Assembly: GCA_017400135.1 (NCBI GenBank)
Contig: JAFPVJ010000020.1
Span: 1-64,000 of the forward strand
Direction of reading: 5' to 3'
Length of the DNA: 64,000 bases
Origin: Bacteroidales bacterium
GTDB taxonomy: Bacteria; Bacteroidota; Bacteroidia; Bacteroidales; UBA932
The translations under genes and the position numbers were made by a program. Positions 1 to 7,984 of this stretch are shown one piece after another. Under the pieces are notes generated by a model, which ran no database searches, was not told the origin of the DNA, and saw only the letters and a program-made list of their open reading frames with translations. The stretch's first letter is position 1. Every line of letters begins with the position of its first letter.

Positions 1-32
1 ACCCAGTCTGAAAACCATTGGTTTCGGCGACG

Positions 33-163
33 AGGCGCACCGGGATAGGGCATAGAGTGACGTAGGGGCTATGCGGCTGTGCTTGAGGGACCGTAATCGG
101 AGTATCAGACACGGACAGACCATCCTGAGGGCAGCGGAGGCTATACTCGCGTGCGCCTCGCTG
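33..163. repeat. 131-bp direct repeat, left copy
   Basis: Matches 1229-1359 in 129 of 131 bases. The copy is bounded by a perfect 10-bp inverted repeat, CGAGGCGCAC at 31-40 and GTGCGCCTCG at 151-160. Inside is a hairpin of GCATAG and CTATGC around 13 bases. It therefore looks like a folded palindromic unit. It lies 51 bp past the stop codon of the transposase-like gene. Confidence 0.9.
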
Positions 164-214
164 ACGGAATATGCATCGCTTTCTTCATTTACTCTTGCTG
201 GCGAATATGCGCGG

Positions 215-1123
215 TCAGCGGACGAAGACCCGGATTTCGGATTCGGGCAATCGGACCATCAGGGATAGTTGACGGAATGTCAGGTGGTAACTCCGGCGCA
301 ATTCCCTGGCGAGGGCGAGCCGTTGCTGTCCGTTCAGACGACGAGGGTCCCGGAAACCGAACATCTGCTTGCAGAGGTCCCCGCAAATCCGTCTCGCTTC
401 CTGGTCCTCGAGAGCGACGCCCCGATATTGTGCCATTTGGGCGAGCATCTCTTCCTCGCGTTTCCTGGGACTGGACAGGTAAACGCGGAAACGATTGCAA
501 GTCTGATAGATACCCTCGAAGATGTGCGGGTCAATATAGTTCTCCGGAAGGATCAACCCGTTACAGGTCAGCCAATCTCCCGGTATGGACAAGCTGCGCG
601 TGTGAAGGATGGCCCTTTTCTCGCGGGCACCCAAATCTCGGAATGGAACTGGCTCATGGATTCGCCCTTCGGAATCAAAGTACCAGATGGGGATATGGAA
701 TCCTGATCGGAAGTAGAGGGCACCGGTACCCCAGGGATAGTCGTAGGGCATCACGGGTTTCCCATCCTTGGTCGCCTGGATGATGGTGTAGACAGCGACG
801 TTACGAAGATAATCCACATCGTCTCCGATAGGATACAACTCGCAGTGCAATACCAAATTGTCTCCTTTGTCCCGGGTGGCCGCAGCATACCGGGAGTATA
901 ACTTCTCAAACAGATTCTTGAAAGCAAGGCAGGCCTCGTAAGTCCCATATAGCAGGATATGGGGATGGGTATCTTCCAAAGAGAAGGAAACCACCAGGGC
1001 ATCGGTGTTTGCCGCACAGACACCGATCAGATTAAAAGCCGCCCTGTAATCGGCCTTGCAAATGATGAAGTTTCGGACCTCGGCGCCATTGGCGCATAAA
1101 TGGAAGAATGCTTTTCGGTTCAT
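215..1123 (-). CDS. REP-associated tyrosine transposase-like (RAYT) protein
   Basis: A 302-residue protein of the Y1 (HUH) transposase fold. Visible features are a His-Pro-His pair at about residues 53-55 (DTHPHILLYG, matching the NHVHLL motif of RAYTs), a candidate catalytic Tyr105 in DYLRN, and DYPWGTGALYF at about 128-138, matching the ypWSSyr motif after the catalytic helix. The C-terminus (about 262-302) looks like the helix-turn-helix tail common in this family. These enzymes nick and join single-stranded DNA at folded repeats. The near-identical repeats on both sides support this role. The frame is intact, but activity is unknown. Divergence from canonical IS200 proteins makes the subfamily uncertain. 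Confidence 0.75.
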   Translation of the reverse strand: MNRKAFFHLCANGAEVRNFIICKADYRAAFNLIGVCAANTDALVVSFSLEDTHPHILLYGTYEACLAFKNLFEKLYSRYAAATRDKGDNLVLHCELYPIGDDVDYLRNVAVYTIIQATKDGKPVMPYDYPWGTGALYFRSGFHIPIWYFDSEGRIHEPVPFRDLGAREKRAILHTRSLSIPGDWLTCNGLILPENYIDPHIFEGIYQTCNRFRVYLSSPRKREEEMLAQMAQYRGVALEDQEARRICGDLCKQMFGFRDPRRLNGQQRLALARELRRSYHLTFRQLSLMVRLPESEIRVFVR

Positions 1124-1228
1124 CGTAAAATCTCACGCCTCAATTCCCGCCATCCCCGCGATGACCCCGGATGATTCGCACGGCTACAAAGATGGTGGAT
1201 TGTCTCCGAATTACCAAACCCGTCAAGT

Positions 1229-1359
1229 AGGCGCACCGGGATAGGGCATAGAGTGACGTAGGGGCTATGCGGCCGTGCTTGAGGGACCGTAATCGGAGTA
1301 TCAGACACGGACAGACCATCCTGAGGGCAGCGGAGGCCATACTCGCGTGCGCCTCGCTG
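1229..1359. repeat. 131-bp direct repeat, right copy
   Basis: Second copy of the repeat at 33-163, same orientation, with two C/T differences (in the GCGGCTGTG and GAGGCTATA stretches). The terminal inverted repeat is 8 bp here (AGGCGCAC, GTGCGCCT). It lies 105 bp upstream of the transposase-like start codon and about 60 bp before the yccF promoter. Confidence 0.9.
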
Positions 1360-1420
1360 CCGAAAAAAAGAAAAATAAACGGAGAGAAGCCCCTGCCCCC
1401 GACGAAACGGGAAAAATGAT

Positions 1421-1428
1421 TATCTTTG
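1421..1428 (+). promoter_or_regulatory. Bacteroidales -7 box of yccF-bcp
   Basis: TATCTTTG fits the TAnnTTTG consensus on this strand and ends 4 bases before the ATG at 1433. Transcription would start at or just before the start codon, so the mRNA should be leaderless or nearly so. No clear -33 TTG was seen. Confidence 0.6.
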
Positions 1429-1432
1429 TCGT

Positions 1433-1819
1433 ATGAAAACGTTGGGAAATCTCCTCTGGCTGATCCTGGGCGGCTTGCTGGTCGCCGTGATTTATGTCCT
1501 GGTCGGGCTGCTGATGTGTATCACGATCATCGGTATTCCTTTCGGCATCCAGCTGTTCAAACTGGGTTCATACGCGCTGTGGCCTTTCGGCCGGGAACTG
1601 GTGGACGGACCGAATGAACCGGGCTGCGTCTCGATCGTGATGAACTTGATCTGGGTGTTGCTGGGATGGTGGGAGATCGCATTGATCCACCTTTTCTTTG
1701 GCCTGCTCTTCTGCATCACGATCATCGGTATCCCCTGGGGTGTCCAGCACCTGAAGATGGCCCTCAATTCCCTTTTCCCCTTCGGGAAGGAGATCCGGGA
1801 CGTGCCCGAAAAACGATAA
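1433..1819 (+). CDS. YccF family inner-membrane protein
   Basis: A 128-residue membrane protein made of two similar halves, each a hydrophobic helix followed by the repeated motif CITIIGIP(F/W)G (about residues 29-38 and 93-102) and a WPFG or FPFGKE segment. This is the YccF domain duplication. The biochemical role of YccF proteins is not established. About four membrane segments are expected. The bcp gene follows after 12 bases, so the two are probably co-transcribed from the promoter just before this ATG. Confidence 0.85.
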   Translation: MKTLGNLLWLILGGLLVAVIYVLVGLLMCITIIGIPFGIQLFKLGSYALWPFGRELVDGPNEPGCVSIVMNLIWVLLGWWEIALIHLFFGLLFCITIIGIPWGVQHLKMALNSLFPFGKEIRDVPEKR

Positions 1820-1831
1820 CCATTCATACGT

Positions 1832-2287
1832 ATGCTGAAAATCGGAGACAAGATGCCGTCCTTCGAGGTCCTGGACCAGGACGGGAATCCGGTGAGGTCG
1901 GAGGACTTCATCGGCAAGGGCCGCAAGACCATCGTCTATTTCTACCCCAAGGACAACACCTCCGGCTGCACGGCCGAGGCCTGCTCCTTCCGCGACAACT
2001 ATGCGGCCCTGACCGCCGCCGGCTACAACGTCGTCGGCGTGAGCAAGGACAGCGCCAAGTCTCACAGCGGCTTCCGGGCCAAATACGAACTCCCGTTCCG
2101 CCTGCTCGCCGACACCACGACGCAGATGCTCCAGGACTTCGGCGCCTGGGGCGAAAAGAAAATGTACGGCAAGACGACCCTCGGCACCCTTCGCCGGACC
2201 TTCATCTTCGACGAGAACGGCATCCTGGAGCGCATCATCGAGAAGGTCGACACCAAGAACGCCGCCGCCCAGATCCTGGAGGCCTGA
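1832..2287 (+). CDS. bcp: Thiol peroxidase, Bcp/PrxQ-type peroxiredoxin
   Basis: A 151-residue peroxiredoxin that reduces hydroperoxides, normally with thioredoxin as electron donor. The peroxidatic cysteine is Cys46 in NTSGCTAEACSFRD, and Cys51, five residues on, is the usual resolving cysteine of the atypical 2-Cys PrxQ group. The FYPKDNT motif and the full family length are present. There is no signal peptide, so it is cytoplasmic. It follows yccF closely and faces the flavodoxin gene tail to tail. Confidence 0.93.
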   Translation: MLKIGDKMPSFEVLDQDGNPVRSEDFIGKGRKTIVYFYPKDNTSGCTAEACSFRDNYAALTAAGYNVVGVSKDSAKSHSGFRAKYELPFRLLADTTTQMLQDFGAWGEKKMYGKTTLGTLRRTFIFDENGILERIIEKVDTKNAAAQILEA

Positions 2288-2299
2288 GCCCAATCAAAA

Positions 2300-2328
2300 T
2301 CCGCCCGCATCCTTTCGGACCGGGCGGA
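2300..2328 (-). terminator. Hairpin between bcp and the flavodoxin operon
   Basis: TCCGCCCG (2300-2307) and CGGGCGGA (2321-2328) form a perfect 8-bp stem in the 61-bp gap between two convergent genes. On the minus strand the stem is followed by ATTTTGATT, a short T-rich run, so it suits the minus-strand operon best and may serve both. The T tract is weak. Confidence 0.5.
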
Positions 2329-2348
2329 CATTCAAACGGACATCCAAG

Positions 2349-3158
2349 CTATCGCAGCACCTGTGTGAACACGGGCGCCTGGCCTTCGAGTGCGAGGACA
2401 TAGACCTTCATCTCCTTGTCGAAAGGAGACTCCGGCGCACCCTCACGGGGCAGGTTGACAGCCGTGAAGAGGTACTCCGTGCCTCCGGGAACGGGGCGGA
2501 AAGCGAAGGCCGTGGCCTTGGCGTTCAGCATGGGATAGCCATCCACCGCCGCATCGAAAATCGCGGCGACCTCCTCCGTAACGGGCTGCGCCTCAGGGAA
2601 TTCCTCCAAAGCGGGGACTTCGCCTTCGATCCAGCCGTTGCGCTTCAGGAAATCGTCGATCTCCGCCGGGGCGGCCTCGATGCGGGCCGCGCGGACGCCG
2701 TAGCCGGACAGGATGGCCGCATCCGGGAGGGCGGCCGTGATATCCCTGACGCTCGAATCCAGTCCGCCGCTGCCGAAGGTGCAGAAGGGGACGATCTTCT
2801 TTCCGGCGAAATCCGCCGTGCCGAGCAGGGTCTTCATCGGCGGGGCGCAGGTCCCGAACCAGATGGGATAGCCCAGGAAGATGACGTCGTAGGCGCCCAG
2901 GTCGGATGTCAGGGGCTTGATCTCGGGCAGCGTCCCGGTCTCCATTTCCTCCTTGCAGCGTCCGATGGTCTCCTCGAAAGAGCCGGCGTAAGGCACGATC
3001 GCCTCGATCGCCTCGATGTCGGCGCCCAGGCTTGCGGCCAGCGTCTCGGCGACCTTCTGGGTCGTCCCGGTCTGGGAATAATAAAGAACCAATACCTTGG
3101 GTGCCTGGGCCTTCTTGGGCTTGCAGCAGACGGCCAGCGGCAGTACGACTGCCAGCAT
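2349..3158 (-). CDS. Flavodoxin-domain lipoprotein
   Basis: An envelope protein with a flavodoxin domain. VLVLYYSQTGTT near residue 25 is the FMN phosphate-binding loop, followed by YDVIFLGYPIWFG and CTFGSGG, typical of the long-chain flavodoxin_4 group. The C-terminal 90 residues look like an extra beta domain. The hydrophobic start ending in LAVCCKPKK is a lipoprotein signal. The annotated ATG leaves an n-region without positive charge. The same frame is open upstream and reads KHKILIILA before this Met, so translation may begin at a non-ATG codon near 3176. The upstream metallo-hydrolase ends at 3178. Probable role: envelope redox or flavin-dependent chemistry, partner unknown. Confidence 0.8.
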   Translation of the reverse strand: MLAVVLPLAVCCKPKKAQAPKVLVLYYSQTGTTQKVAETLAASLGADIEAIEAIVPYAGSFEETIGRCKEEMETGTLPEIKPLTSDLGAYDVIFLGYPIWFGTCAPPMKTLLGTADFAGKKIVPFCTFGSGGLDSSVRDITAALPDAAILSGYGVRAARIEAAPAEIDDFLKRNGWIEGEVPALEEFPEAQPVTEEVAAIFDAAVDGYPMLNAKATAFAFRPVPGGTEYLFTAVNLPREGAPESPFDKEMKVYVLALEGQAPVFTQVLR

Positions 3159-3177
3159 GGCCAGAATGATGAGAATC

Positions 3178-4098
3178 TTATGCTTTAAAAGTTATTTCCA
3201 AACCATCGTACGCGGCCACCAGCGGGGCGGGAAGCGTGGCTTCCAACTCCTTCTGGGTGGGCTGAAGAGTGCGGGCGAAATGCGTCAGGTAGACGGGCTG
3301 TCCTTCCTGCGGCAGGTAACGCTTGTGCTTCAGGAGCATGTTGACGGTATGCCGCACCGTATCGACGCTGGAGTGGGTGAAGAGGCGGAAATCCTCGTCA
3401 CCCTTGTCGCCCATGCCCATCGTGGCCTCCATGATCAGGCCGTTGATCGGCTGCGCGTGGCTGTCGTGGGAGTCGATCCCAATGAGGCGCGCGGCCAGCG
3501 CCGGGATGCCGCCCGTGTCCGTGGCATACAGGAGACGCACCGGGCCTTTCTCGATCAAGTAGATCATGGTCTGCTCGGTCAGGTTGACGGCGTGGTTCGC
3601 CGGCAGGGCCGTGATGGTGATGTCTCCGCACACGGTCTTGTCCGCGATGTTCAAGGGCACGAGTTTTGGCGCGGGGAGGCCGGTCTGAAGGGAAACCTCC
3701 GAGAAGTTGTTCCGGGCCCGCGCGATCCAGCTGACATTCAGATAGGCCAGGGGGACACCCACGTCGACGAGGGCCTTGGGGTTGTAGTGGTCCCCGTGGG
3801 AATGGGTGTAGAATACGCATTCAGGCTTACAGCCTTGGGGCAGCATGTCGATGTTGCTGGCCGTGAAATCAATCAGGATGCGCCCGTCCAGCAGGACGCT
3901 GGAGAAACGGCGGTGCTCCCCGCGTGCATCCGGTCCGTGCCAGTCGGCGGCTCCGGTGCCGAGGAAACGCAGGTGCAGGCCGTCCTCCGCGGCCGGAGCC
4001 GGCTTTTTGGATTTCCCTGAGAGGGGAGCTCCGTTCAGACCGGTCCCGGCCACGGCGGCCGCCACGCCCAGCGTGCGAAGAAAGTCTCTTCTGTCCAT
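3178..4098 (-). CDS. Secreted metallo-beta-lactamase-fold hydrolase
   Basis: A 306-residue MBL-fold hydrolase. The zinc signature THSHGDH lies at residues 98-104, with further ligands likely in LPANHAV and YATDTGG and a late Thr-His (YLTHFARTLQ). The N-terminus MDRRDFLRTLGVAAAVAG is a twin-arginine-type signal, so export of a folded, metal-loaded enzyme is likely. The substrate cannot be read from the sequence; the fold resembles RNase Z or PqqB-like phosphodiesterases. It starts 1 base after the WbsX-like gene ends and leads into the flavodoxin gene, forming a three-gene operon. Confidence 0.85.
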   Translation of the reverse strand: MDRRDFLRTLGVAAAVAGTGLNGAPLSGKSKKPAPAAEDGLHLRFLGTGAADWHGPDARGEHRRFSSVLLDGRILIDFTASNIDMLPQGCKPECVFYTHSHGDHYNPKALVDVGVPLAYLNVSWIARARNNFSEVSLQTGLPAPKLVPLNIADKTVCGDITITALPANHAVNLTEQTMIYLIEKGPVRLLYATDTGGIPALAARLIGIDSHDSHAQPINGLIMEATMGMGDKGDEDFRLFTHSSVDTVRHTVNMLLKHKRYLPQEGQPVYLTHFARTLQPTQKELEATLPAPLVAAYDGLEITFKA

Positions 4099-4099
4099 A

Positions 4100-5281
4100 T
4101 CAGTCGTATTTTCCTTGCAGGACGTCGCGCACGGCCTCCAGATAGCCGAATCCGGTCATGTGGTCCGGCAGCAGGTAGCTGCCCTCGACCCACTCGTTCC
4201 AGGCGTTGATCATGATGAACGGGGGCTGGGCGTCCCGATGGGCGTCGGCATAGTCCTTGGCCACCTTCAGGTAGGTGGCGAAGACCTGCGGTGAGTGGTT
4301 GAATCGGGTGACGTGCTGCGCTCCCTTGGCCGGGAAGCGGGGCGAATCGTCCCAACCGACGGATACGGTGGGGAACAGTGGGATGTCATAAGTGGCATCG
4401 GTGTTGTTCCGGATCCGAACGGCGTTCGCGTTGTGGGTGATGTAGTCGCAGTTGAATCCGCCCATGTTGTAGAAGGCGATGCTGTTGATCCCGAGCAGGC
4501 GGATGTAGTAGTTCGTCTGCTCGGTCCGCTGGGGATTGGGATCGCTGCCGCCGCCCGGCGTCAGCTGAAGGTGCAGGCCCGGAAAGCCCGCCTTGCGCAC
4601 TTCCTCCCGGAAATACTCCATGGCCGCCGCGGCTTCCTCGGGGCCGGAGAATCCCCGGATGAAGTTGTTTGCGTTGAACATGGCGAAGACCGGACAGCCG
4701 TCGATCTTGACATAGTTCGGCAGGTGGAAGTATTGCGTGATGACGCGCTCCACCACCTTCTTCCAGTCATCCATCCCGATGCAGGGTGTGAACAGGATGG
4801 ACTCGTTGTCTCCATACTTGTGGCAGTTCCAGTAGTTGTACTTCACATCGTGGTTGGCGTACATCAGGTAGAAGCCCATCTTCCGGTTGGAAGGGGCCCC
4901 GAGGAATCCTTTGTCGAGCGCGTCCTCGAGATAGGGACCGCTCCCGCCGTCGGGATCCTTGTACCAATACCAGTCGTAGATGAAGGTGTTGACCCCGTAC
5001 TTGAGGGCGGTCTGGATCCACTTCTCCACCACCTGCGGGTCGTCATCGAGCTCGTAGCCCCACAAGGGCTGCTTGGGCTGGTAATGTCCCTCGAAGCGGG
5101 GCGTGCCTTTCTTGATGATCTGCCATTCGCCTTCACCGTCTTCCCAGAGCCAGCGGTGGGCCAGGGAATCGTCATGGCAGGAGGGCCAGACATAGGCGCA
5201 GACGCGGTATTCGGGCTTCTTTTTCGAAAAGCCGGGCAGGCACAGCAGCAGCGCGCATGCGAAAACGAGGAGTCTTTTCAT
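4100..5281 (-). CDS. Secreted WbsX/GH99-like glycoside hydrolase
   Basis: A 393-residue protein with a cleavable signal (MKRLLVFACALLLCLPGFS) and a WbsX-like TIM-barrel domain. Diagnostic stretches are YDWYWYKDP, the GFYLMYANHD strand and the C-terminal motif NAWNEWVEGSYLLPD, shared with GH99 endo-alpha-mannosidases and with GT-WbsX proteins. In secreted Bacteroidales proteins this domain is generally taken to cleave mannose-type or related linkages, but the substrate is unproven. It is the first gene of a minus-strand operon with the metallo-hydrolase and flavodoxin genes. The divergent 121-bp gap to the NigD-like gene holds both promoters, with no perfect TAnnTTTG box. Confidence 0.8.
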   Translation of the reverse strand: MKRLLVFACALLLCLPGFSKKKPEYRVCAYVWPSCHDDSLAHRWLWEDGEGEWQIIKKGTPRFEGHYQPKQPLWGYELDDDPQVVEKWIQTALKYGVNTFIYDWYWYKDPDGGSGPYLEDALDKGFLGAPSNRKMGFYLMYANHDVKYNYWNCHKYGDNESILFTPCIGMDDWKKVVERVITQYFHLPNYVKIDGCPVFAMFNANNFIRGFSGPEEAAAAMEYFREEVRKAGFPGLHLQLTPGGGSDPNPQRTEQTNYYIRLLGINSIAFYNMGGFNCDYITHNANAVRIRNNTDATYDIPLFPTVSVGWDDSPRFPAKGAQHVTRFNHSPQVFATYLKVAKDYADAHRDAQPPFIMINAWNEWVEGSYLLPDHMTGFGYLEAVRDVLQGKYD

Positions 5282-5402
5282 ATGTATATTATCTAATTGT
5301 AAATCTATTCATTTTCGGAGAAAAAACCTATAACTCCATCAAATAATGATCATGCAAGATTTCGAAAAAAAAGGATTATACTTGCAGCAAACAATTCCAA
5401 AC

Positions 5403-6080
5403 ATGGGAATGAAACGAATCACTATATGCCTGCTGGCTTTGTTGCCGGCCATCCTGGCGGGTTGCTCGATGGCCGATTTTGGCGAAAAGATGGCCCCGGT
5501 GTCGGATGCCGCTGCCTATTCCGCCATCGTAAGTGTCCGGACCGCGCCTTCCGGCACTGTCTATTTCCAGGTCGATGACCGGACGCGGCTCCTGCCTTTC
5601 GGGGATACGGCTCCCTATCAGGGGCTGGAGCGTATCCTGTGCGGTCTGCTCATCTATGCCGACCAGGACGCCGAATTTGGCCACCGGGCCGATGTGCTCT
5701 GGTATGAAGCCTTGGACAAGGGGAGCGTCTCGGGCGCATCCATCGGGGGAGACGATCCTCTCGAGATCCTGTCCGACTGGATGACCTCCTGCGAAGATGG
5801 TTACCTGACCCTCCATTATGTGGCCTGGTGGGGCGAATCGAGCGTCCCCCATGCCTTCACGCTGGTTACCGGGCTCAATCCGGACGACCCGTATGAGGTC
5901 AGGCTCCGGCATGATGCGAAGGGAGACGGTCGCAAGGAAAAGGCGGACTCCGTGGTTTATTTCGACCTGCAGTCCCTCCCGAATACGGGAGATGAAGATA
6001 AAACGCTGACGCTTAAGTGGATAAACAGTGAAGGGAAGCTTGCTGAGAGGAAGTTTGCGTTCCGGTCCCGGAGACCTTAG
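5403..6080 (+). CDS. NigD-like lipoprotein
   Basis: A 225-residue lipoprotein with signal MGMKRITICLLALLPAILAGCS and lipobox LAGC. An ATG 57 bases upstream (5346) is in frame but would place 19 hydrophilic residues before the signal, so 5403 or 5409 is the better start. The body matches NigD-like proteins: a short OB-like part (VYFQVDDRTRLLPFG) and a beta-sandwich half with YLTLHYVAWW and PYEVRLRHDA. NigD is an immunity or envelope-stress-associated protein in Bacteroides; the molecular role is not known. Its last 53 bases overlap the start assigned to the ECF sigma factor, suggesting coupling. Confidence 0.75.
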   Translation: MGMKRITICLLALLPAILAGCSMADFGEKMAPVSDAAAYSAIVSVRTAPSGTVYFQVDDRTRLLPFGDTAPYQGLERILCGLLIYADQDAEFGHRADVLWYEALDKGSVSGASIGGDDPLEILSDWMTSCEDGYLTLHYVAWWGESSVPHAFTLVTGLNPDDPYEVRLRHDAKGDGRKEKADSVVYFDLQSLPNTGDEDKTLTLKWINSEGKLAERKFAFRSRRP

Positions 6081-6615
6081 CGAACGCGAACTGACACAGC
6101 TGGTCCGCAGCGGGGACCCCTCTGGCACGCGCGCATTGTATGAGCGCTATGTGGGGTATCTGACTGCGGTCTGTTCCCGTTATGTGCCGGACCGGGCGGC
6201 GGTCAAGGACATCCTCCAGGATGCCTTCATCGCCATCTTTTCCCGGATCAGGGACTTCGAATTCCGGGGCGAGGGGAGTCTGCGGGCGTGGATGACCCGA
6301 ATCGTGGTCAACGGCGCGCTGAAGTCGCTCCGCGGCAGCGGACGGCTCAATTATGTGGAGGAATTGCCGGACCGGGAAGAGGAGGAGTTGGACAGTTTGC
6401 CGCAGATCCCTCCGGGCGTACTCGCAGAGATGATCAAGGCCCTGCCGGACGGCTACCGGACGGTGTTCAACCTGTTCGTCTTCGAGAAAAAGTCCCACAA
6501 GGAGATCGCACAATTGCTGGGCATCAAGGAGAATTCCTCCGCCTCGCAGTTTTTCCGGGCACGGGCGCTGCTCGCCCGGCAGATTAAAGAATATATGAAG
6601 AGTCATGAGCAATAA
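6028..6615 (+). CDS. ECF-family RNA polymerase sigma factor
   Basis: A 195-residue sigma-70-type factor. Region 2 spans about residues 36-105 (ALYERYVGYLTAVC, DILQDAFIAIFSRI, LRAWMTRIVVNGAL). Region 4 spans about 135-190, with the helix-turn-helix SHKEIAQLLGIKENS. It would redirect RNA polymerase to an envelope or nutrient regulon. The start is uncertain: GTG at 6028 lies inside the NigD-like gene, and TTG codons at 6040 and 6055 are alternatives because region 1 proper begins at about residue 17. The next gene starts 11 bases before this stop, so the two are translationally coupled, as expected for a sigma and anti-sigma pair. Confidence 0.92.
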   Translation: MKGSLLRGSLRSGPGDLSERELTQLVRSGDPSGTRALYERYVGYLTAVCSRYVPDRAAVKDILQDAFIAIFSRIRDFEFRGEGSLRAWMTRIVVNGALKSLRGSGRLNYVEELPDREEEELDSLPQIPPGVLAEMIKALPDGYRTVFNLFVFEKKSHKEIAQLLGIKENSSASQFFRARALLARQIKEYMKSHEQ

Positions 6616-7927
6616 AAGAGATTGGACGGAAGACCTTCCGGGCTTGCTGGAAGGCTATGCGGAGCAGGCTCCGGACGGGCTGTGGGAGGCTGTCCGGGCT
6701 GCGGCCGAACCCCGGCGCCGGAGGACGGTGGCATGGTGGTATGCGGGCGGCGCACTGGCCGCGGCGGCCGCCATTTCGGCAGTGGTCCTCCTGACGAGAC
6801 CGGCTTCACCCATCGCCCCCATCCCTGCCAGTGTCCCGGAGATGCTGGCCGAGCAGACCGTGTCCGCAGAGGAAGAAACCCTGCCCGCCGCAGAAGAAAC
6901 CAACGCCGGTGAGCCGATCCCTGAAATCTCCGCTCCGACGACGGAAGCCTCCCATCCCTTCGTACCCTCTCCGTCCCAGTCCCAATCGGCCCCGGCGGCA
7001 AGCTCTCAGACTGTATCTTCTCCTGCACAGGAAACGGAAGCCCCTGTTCCTGTCAGCCATCCTGCGTCCGCTTCTACCCCGGAACCTGCCCGGGAGCCCG
7101 GGCAAGACGCCGCGCAGCCCGGTCATCCTTCCACCGATGCCGGCAACCCTCCCTCCCAGACGCGGGTGCCTCTCCATAAAGACCCCCGGCGCACCCCTCC
7201 GGCAAAGATATCCCCCCGTGTCCAACTCGGCGTGAGCACGGGCTTGCTGGCACAAGCCTCCTCACAGACGCCCGCCACCACGCCAGCCCTGCTTTCACAG
7301 GCATCTTCTTCATTCTTGGCGGAATTCGCCTATGCGCCGGCAAGCCGCTCCATGAGCGGGGGAAGCGATGTGTGGACCCTGCTGATGGCCGGCCGCAACA
7401 AACAGGGCACCACCCAGGCCTCCCATCGCCAGTCCGCACGTTTTGGCGTCGGACTCAAAGTCGGCCTCCTGCCCCGTTGGGGCCTCGAAACCGGCTTGGT
7501 CCGTACCCAGTTGCAGTCCTCCTTCCGGACGCCGGCCGGCAACGCGTCCCTGACCACGGAACGGGCCTATACCTATTGGGGTGTCCCGCTCTACCTGCAT
7601 TTCGACGCCCTGCAGTGGCGTTCGCTGGACCTGTATCTTGCCGGCGGTCCGATGCTGGAGTGGTCGCGTTCCTGCAAGGAGAGCCAGGCTCTGCACCTGA
7701 ATGGGAAGCAACTGGCCTCGAAATCCGGCACCCCGGCGTTCAACGACCGGCGGATGTCCCTCAACCTGGATGCCGGTCTGCAGTGGACCTTCTTTGATCA
7801 CAACGCCCTCTTCGTCCAGCCCGGATTCTCCTGGCATATCCCCTCTGAAGGGATGCCGGACAACTTCTATTCAGCCCATCCGGCCGCTTTCCAGCTCACC
7901 CTCGGCTACCGTCTGCTGCTTTTCTGA
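6605..7927 (+). CDS. Anti-sigma-like one-TM protein with C-terminal outer-membrane beta-barrel
   Basis: A 440-residue protein with three parts. Residues 1-40 are charged and cytoplasmic-looking (the PDGLWEAVRAA motif recurs in Bacteroidota proteins encoded after ECF sigma factors), followed by an Arg cluster. Residues 41-63 form one membrane helix. Residues 64 to about 205 are a Pro/Ser/Ala/Glu-rich linker. Residues 205-440 alternate polar and apolar like an OmpA/PorT-type barrel and end in a terminal Phe (YRLLLF), the usual barrel-assembly signal. I infer that it spans both membranes and holds the sigma factor at the inner membrane. The gene overlaps the sigma gene by 11 bases. A pure outer-membrane protein with an odd leader is the alternative. 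Confidence 0.75.
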   Translation: MSNKRDWTEDLPGLLEGYAEQAPDGLWEAVRAAAEPRRRRTVAWWYAGGALAAAAAISAVVLLTRPASPIAPIPASVPEMLAEQTVSAEEETLPAAEETNAGEPIPEISAPTTEASHPFVPSPSQSQSAPAASSQTVSSPAQETEAPVPVSHPASASTPEPAREPGQDAAQPGHPSTDAGNPPSQTRVPLHKDPRRTPPAKISPRVQLGVSTGLLAQASSQTPATTPALLSQASSSFLAEFAYAPASRSMSGGSDVWTLLMAGRNKQGTTQASHRQSARFGVGLKVGLLPRWGLETGLVRTQLQSSFRTPAGNASLTTERAYTYWGVPLYLHFDALQWRSLDLYLAGGPMLEWSRSCKESQALHLNGKQLASKSGTPAFNDRRMSLNLDAGLQWTFFDHNALFVQPGFSWHIPSEGMPDNFYSAHPAAFQLTLGYRLLLF

Positions 7928-7984
7928 CAGTCCCGGTGCAAGATTTCCGCTTTTCCGGATTTTCCACTCAGAAAAACAACCTGA

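Larger units (their letters stand above)
33..1359 (-). mobile_element. RAYT gene flanked by 131-bp direct repeats (REPtron-like unit)
   Basis: A Y1/HUH transposase-like gene (215-1123, minus) lies between two direct copies of a 131-bp sequence (33-163 and 1229-1359) that differ at only two positions. RAYT genes are typically flanked by the palindromic repeats they are thought to mobilise, so the arrangement fits a REPtron. It could also be an IS200/IS605-like element whose two ends are these repeats. No target duplication was recognised. Boundaries are those of the repeats. Confidence 0.6.

Noticed and set aside
151-783. Plus-strand open frames across the RAYT gene
   Set aside because: No homology is recognised and composition is Arg/Gly/Ser/Pro rich, as in antisense frames; the minus-strand gene has clear transposase motifs.
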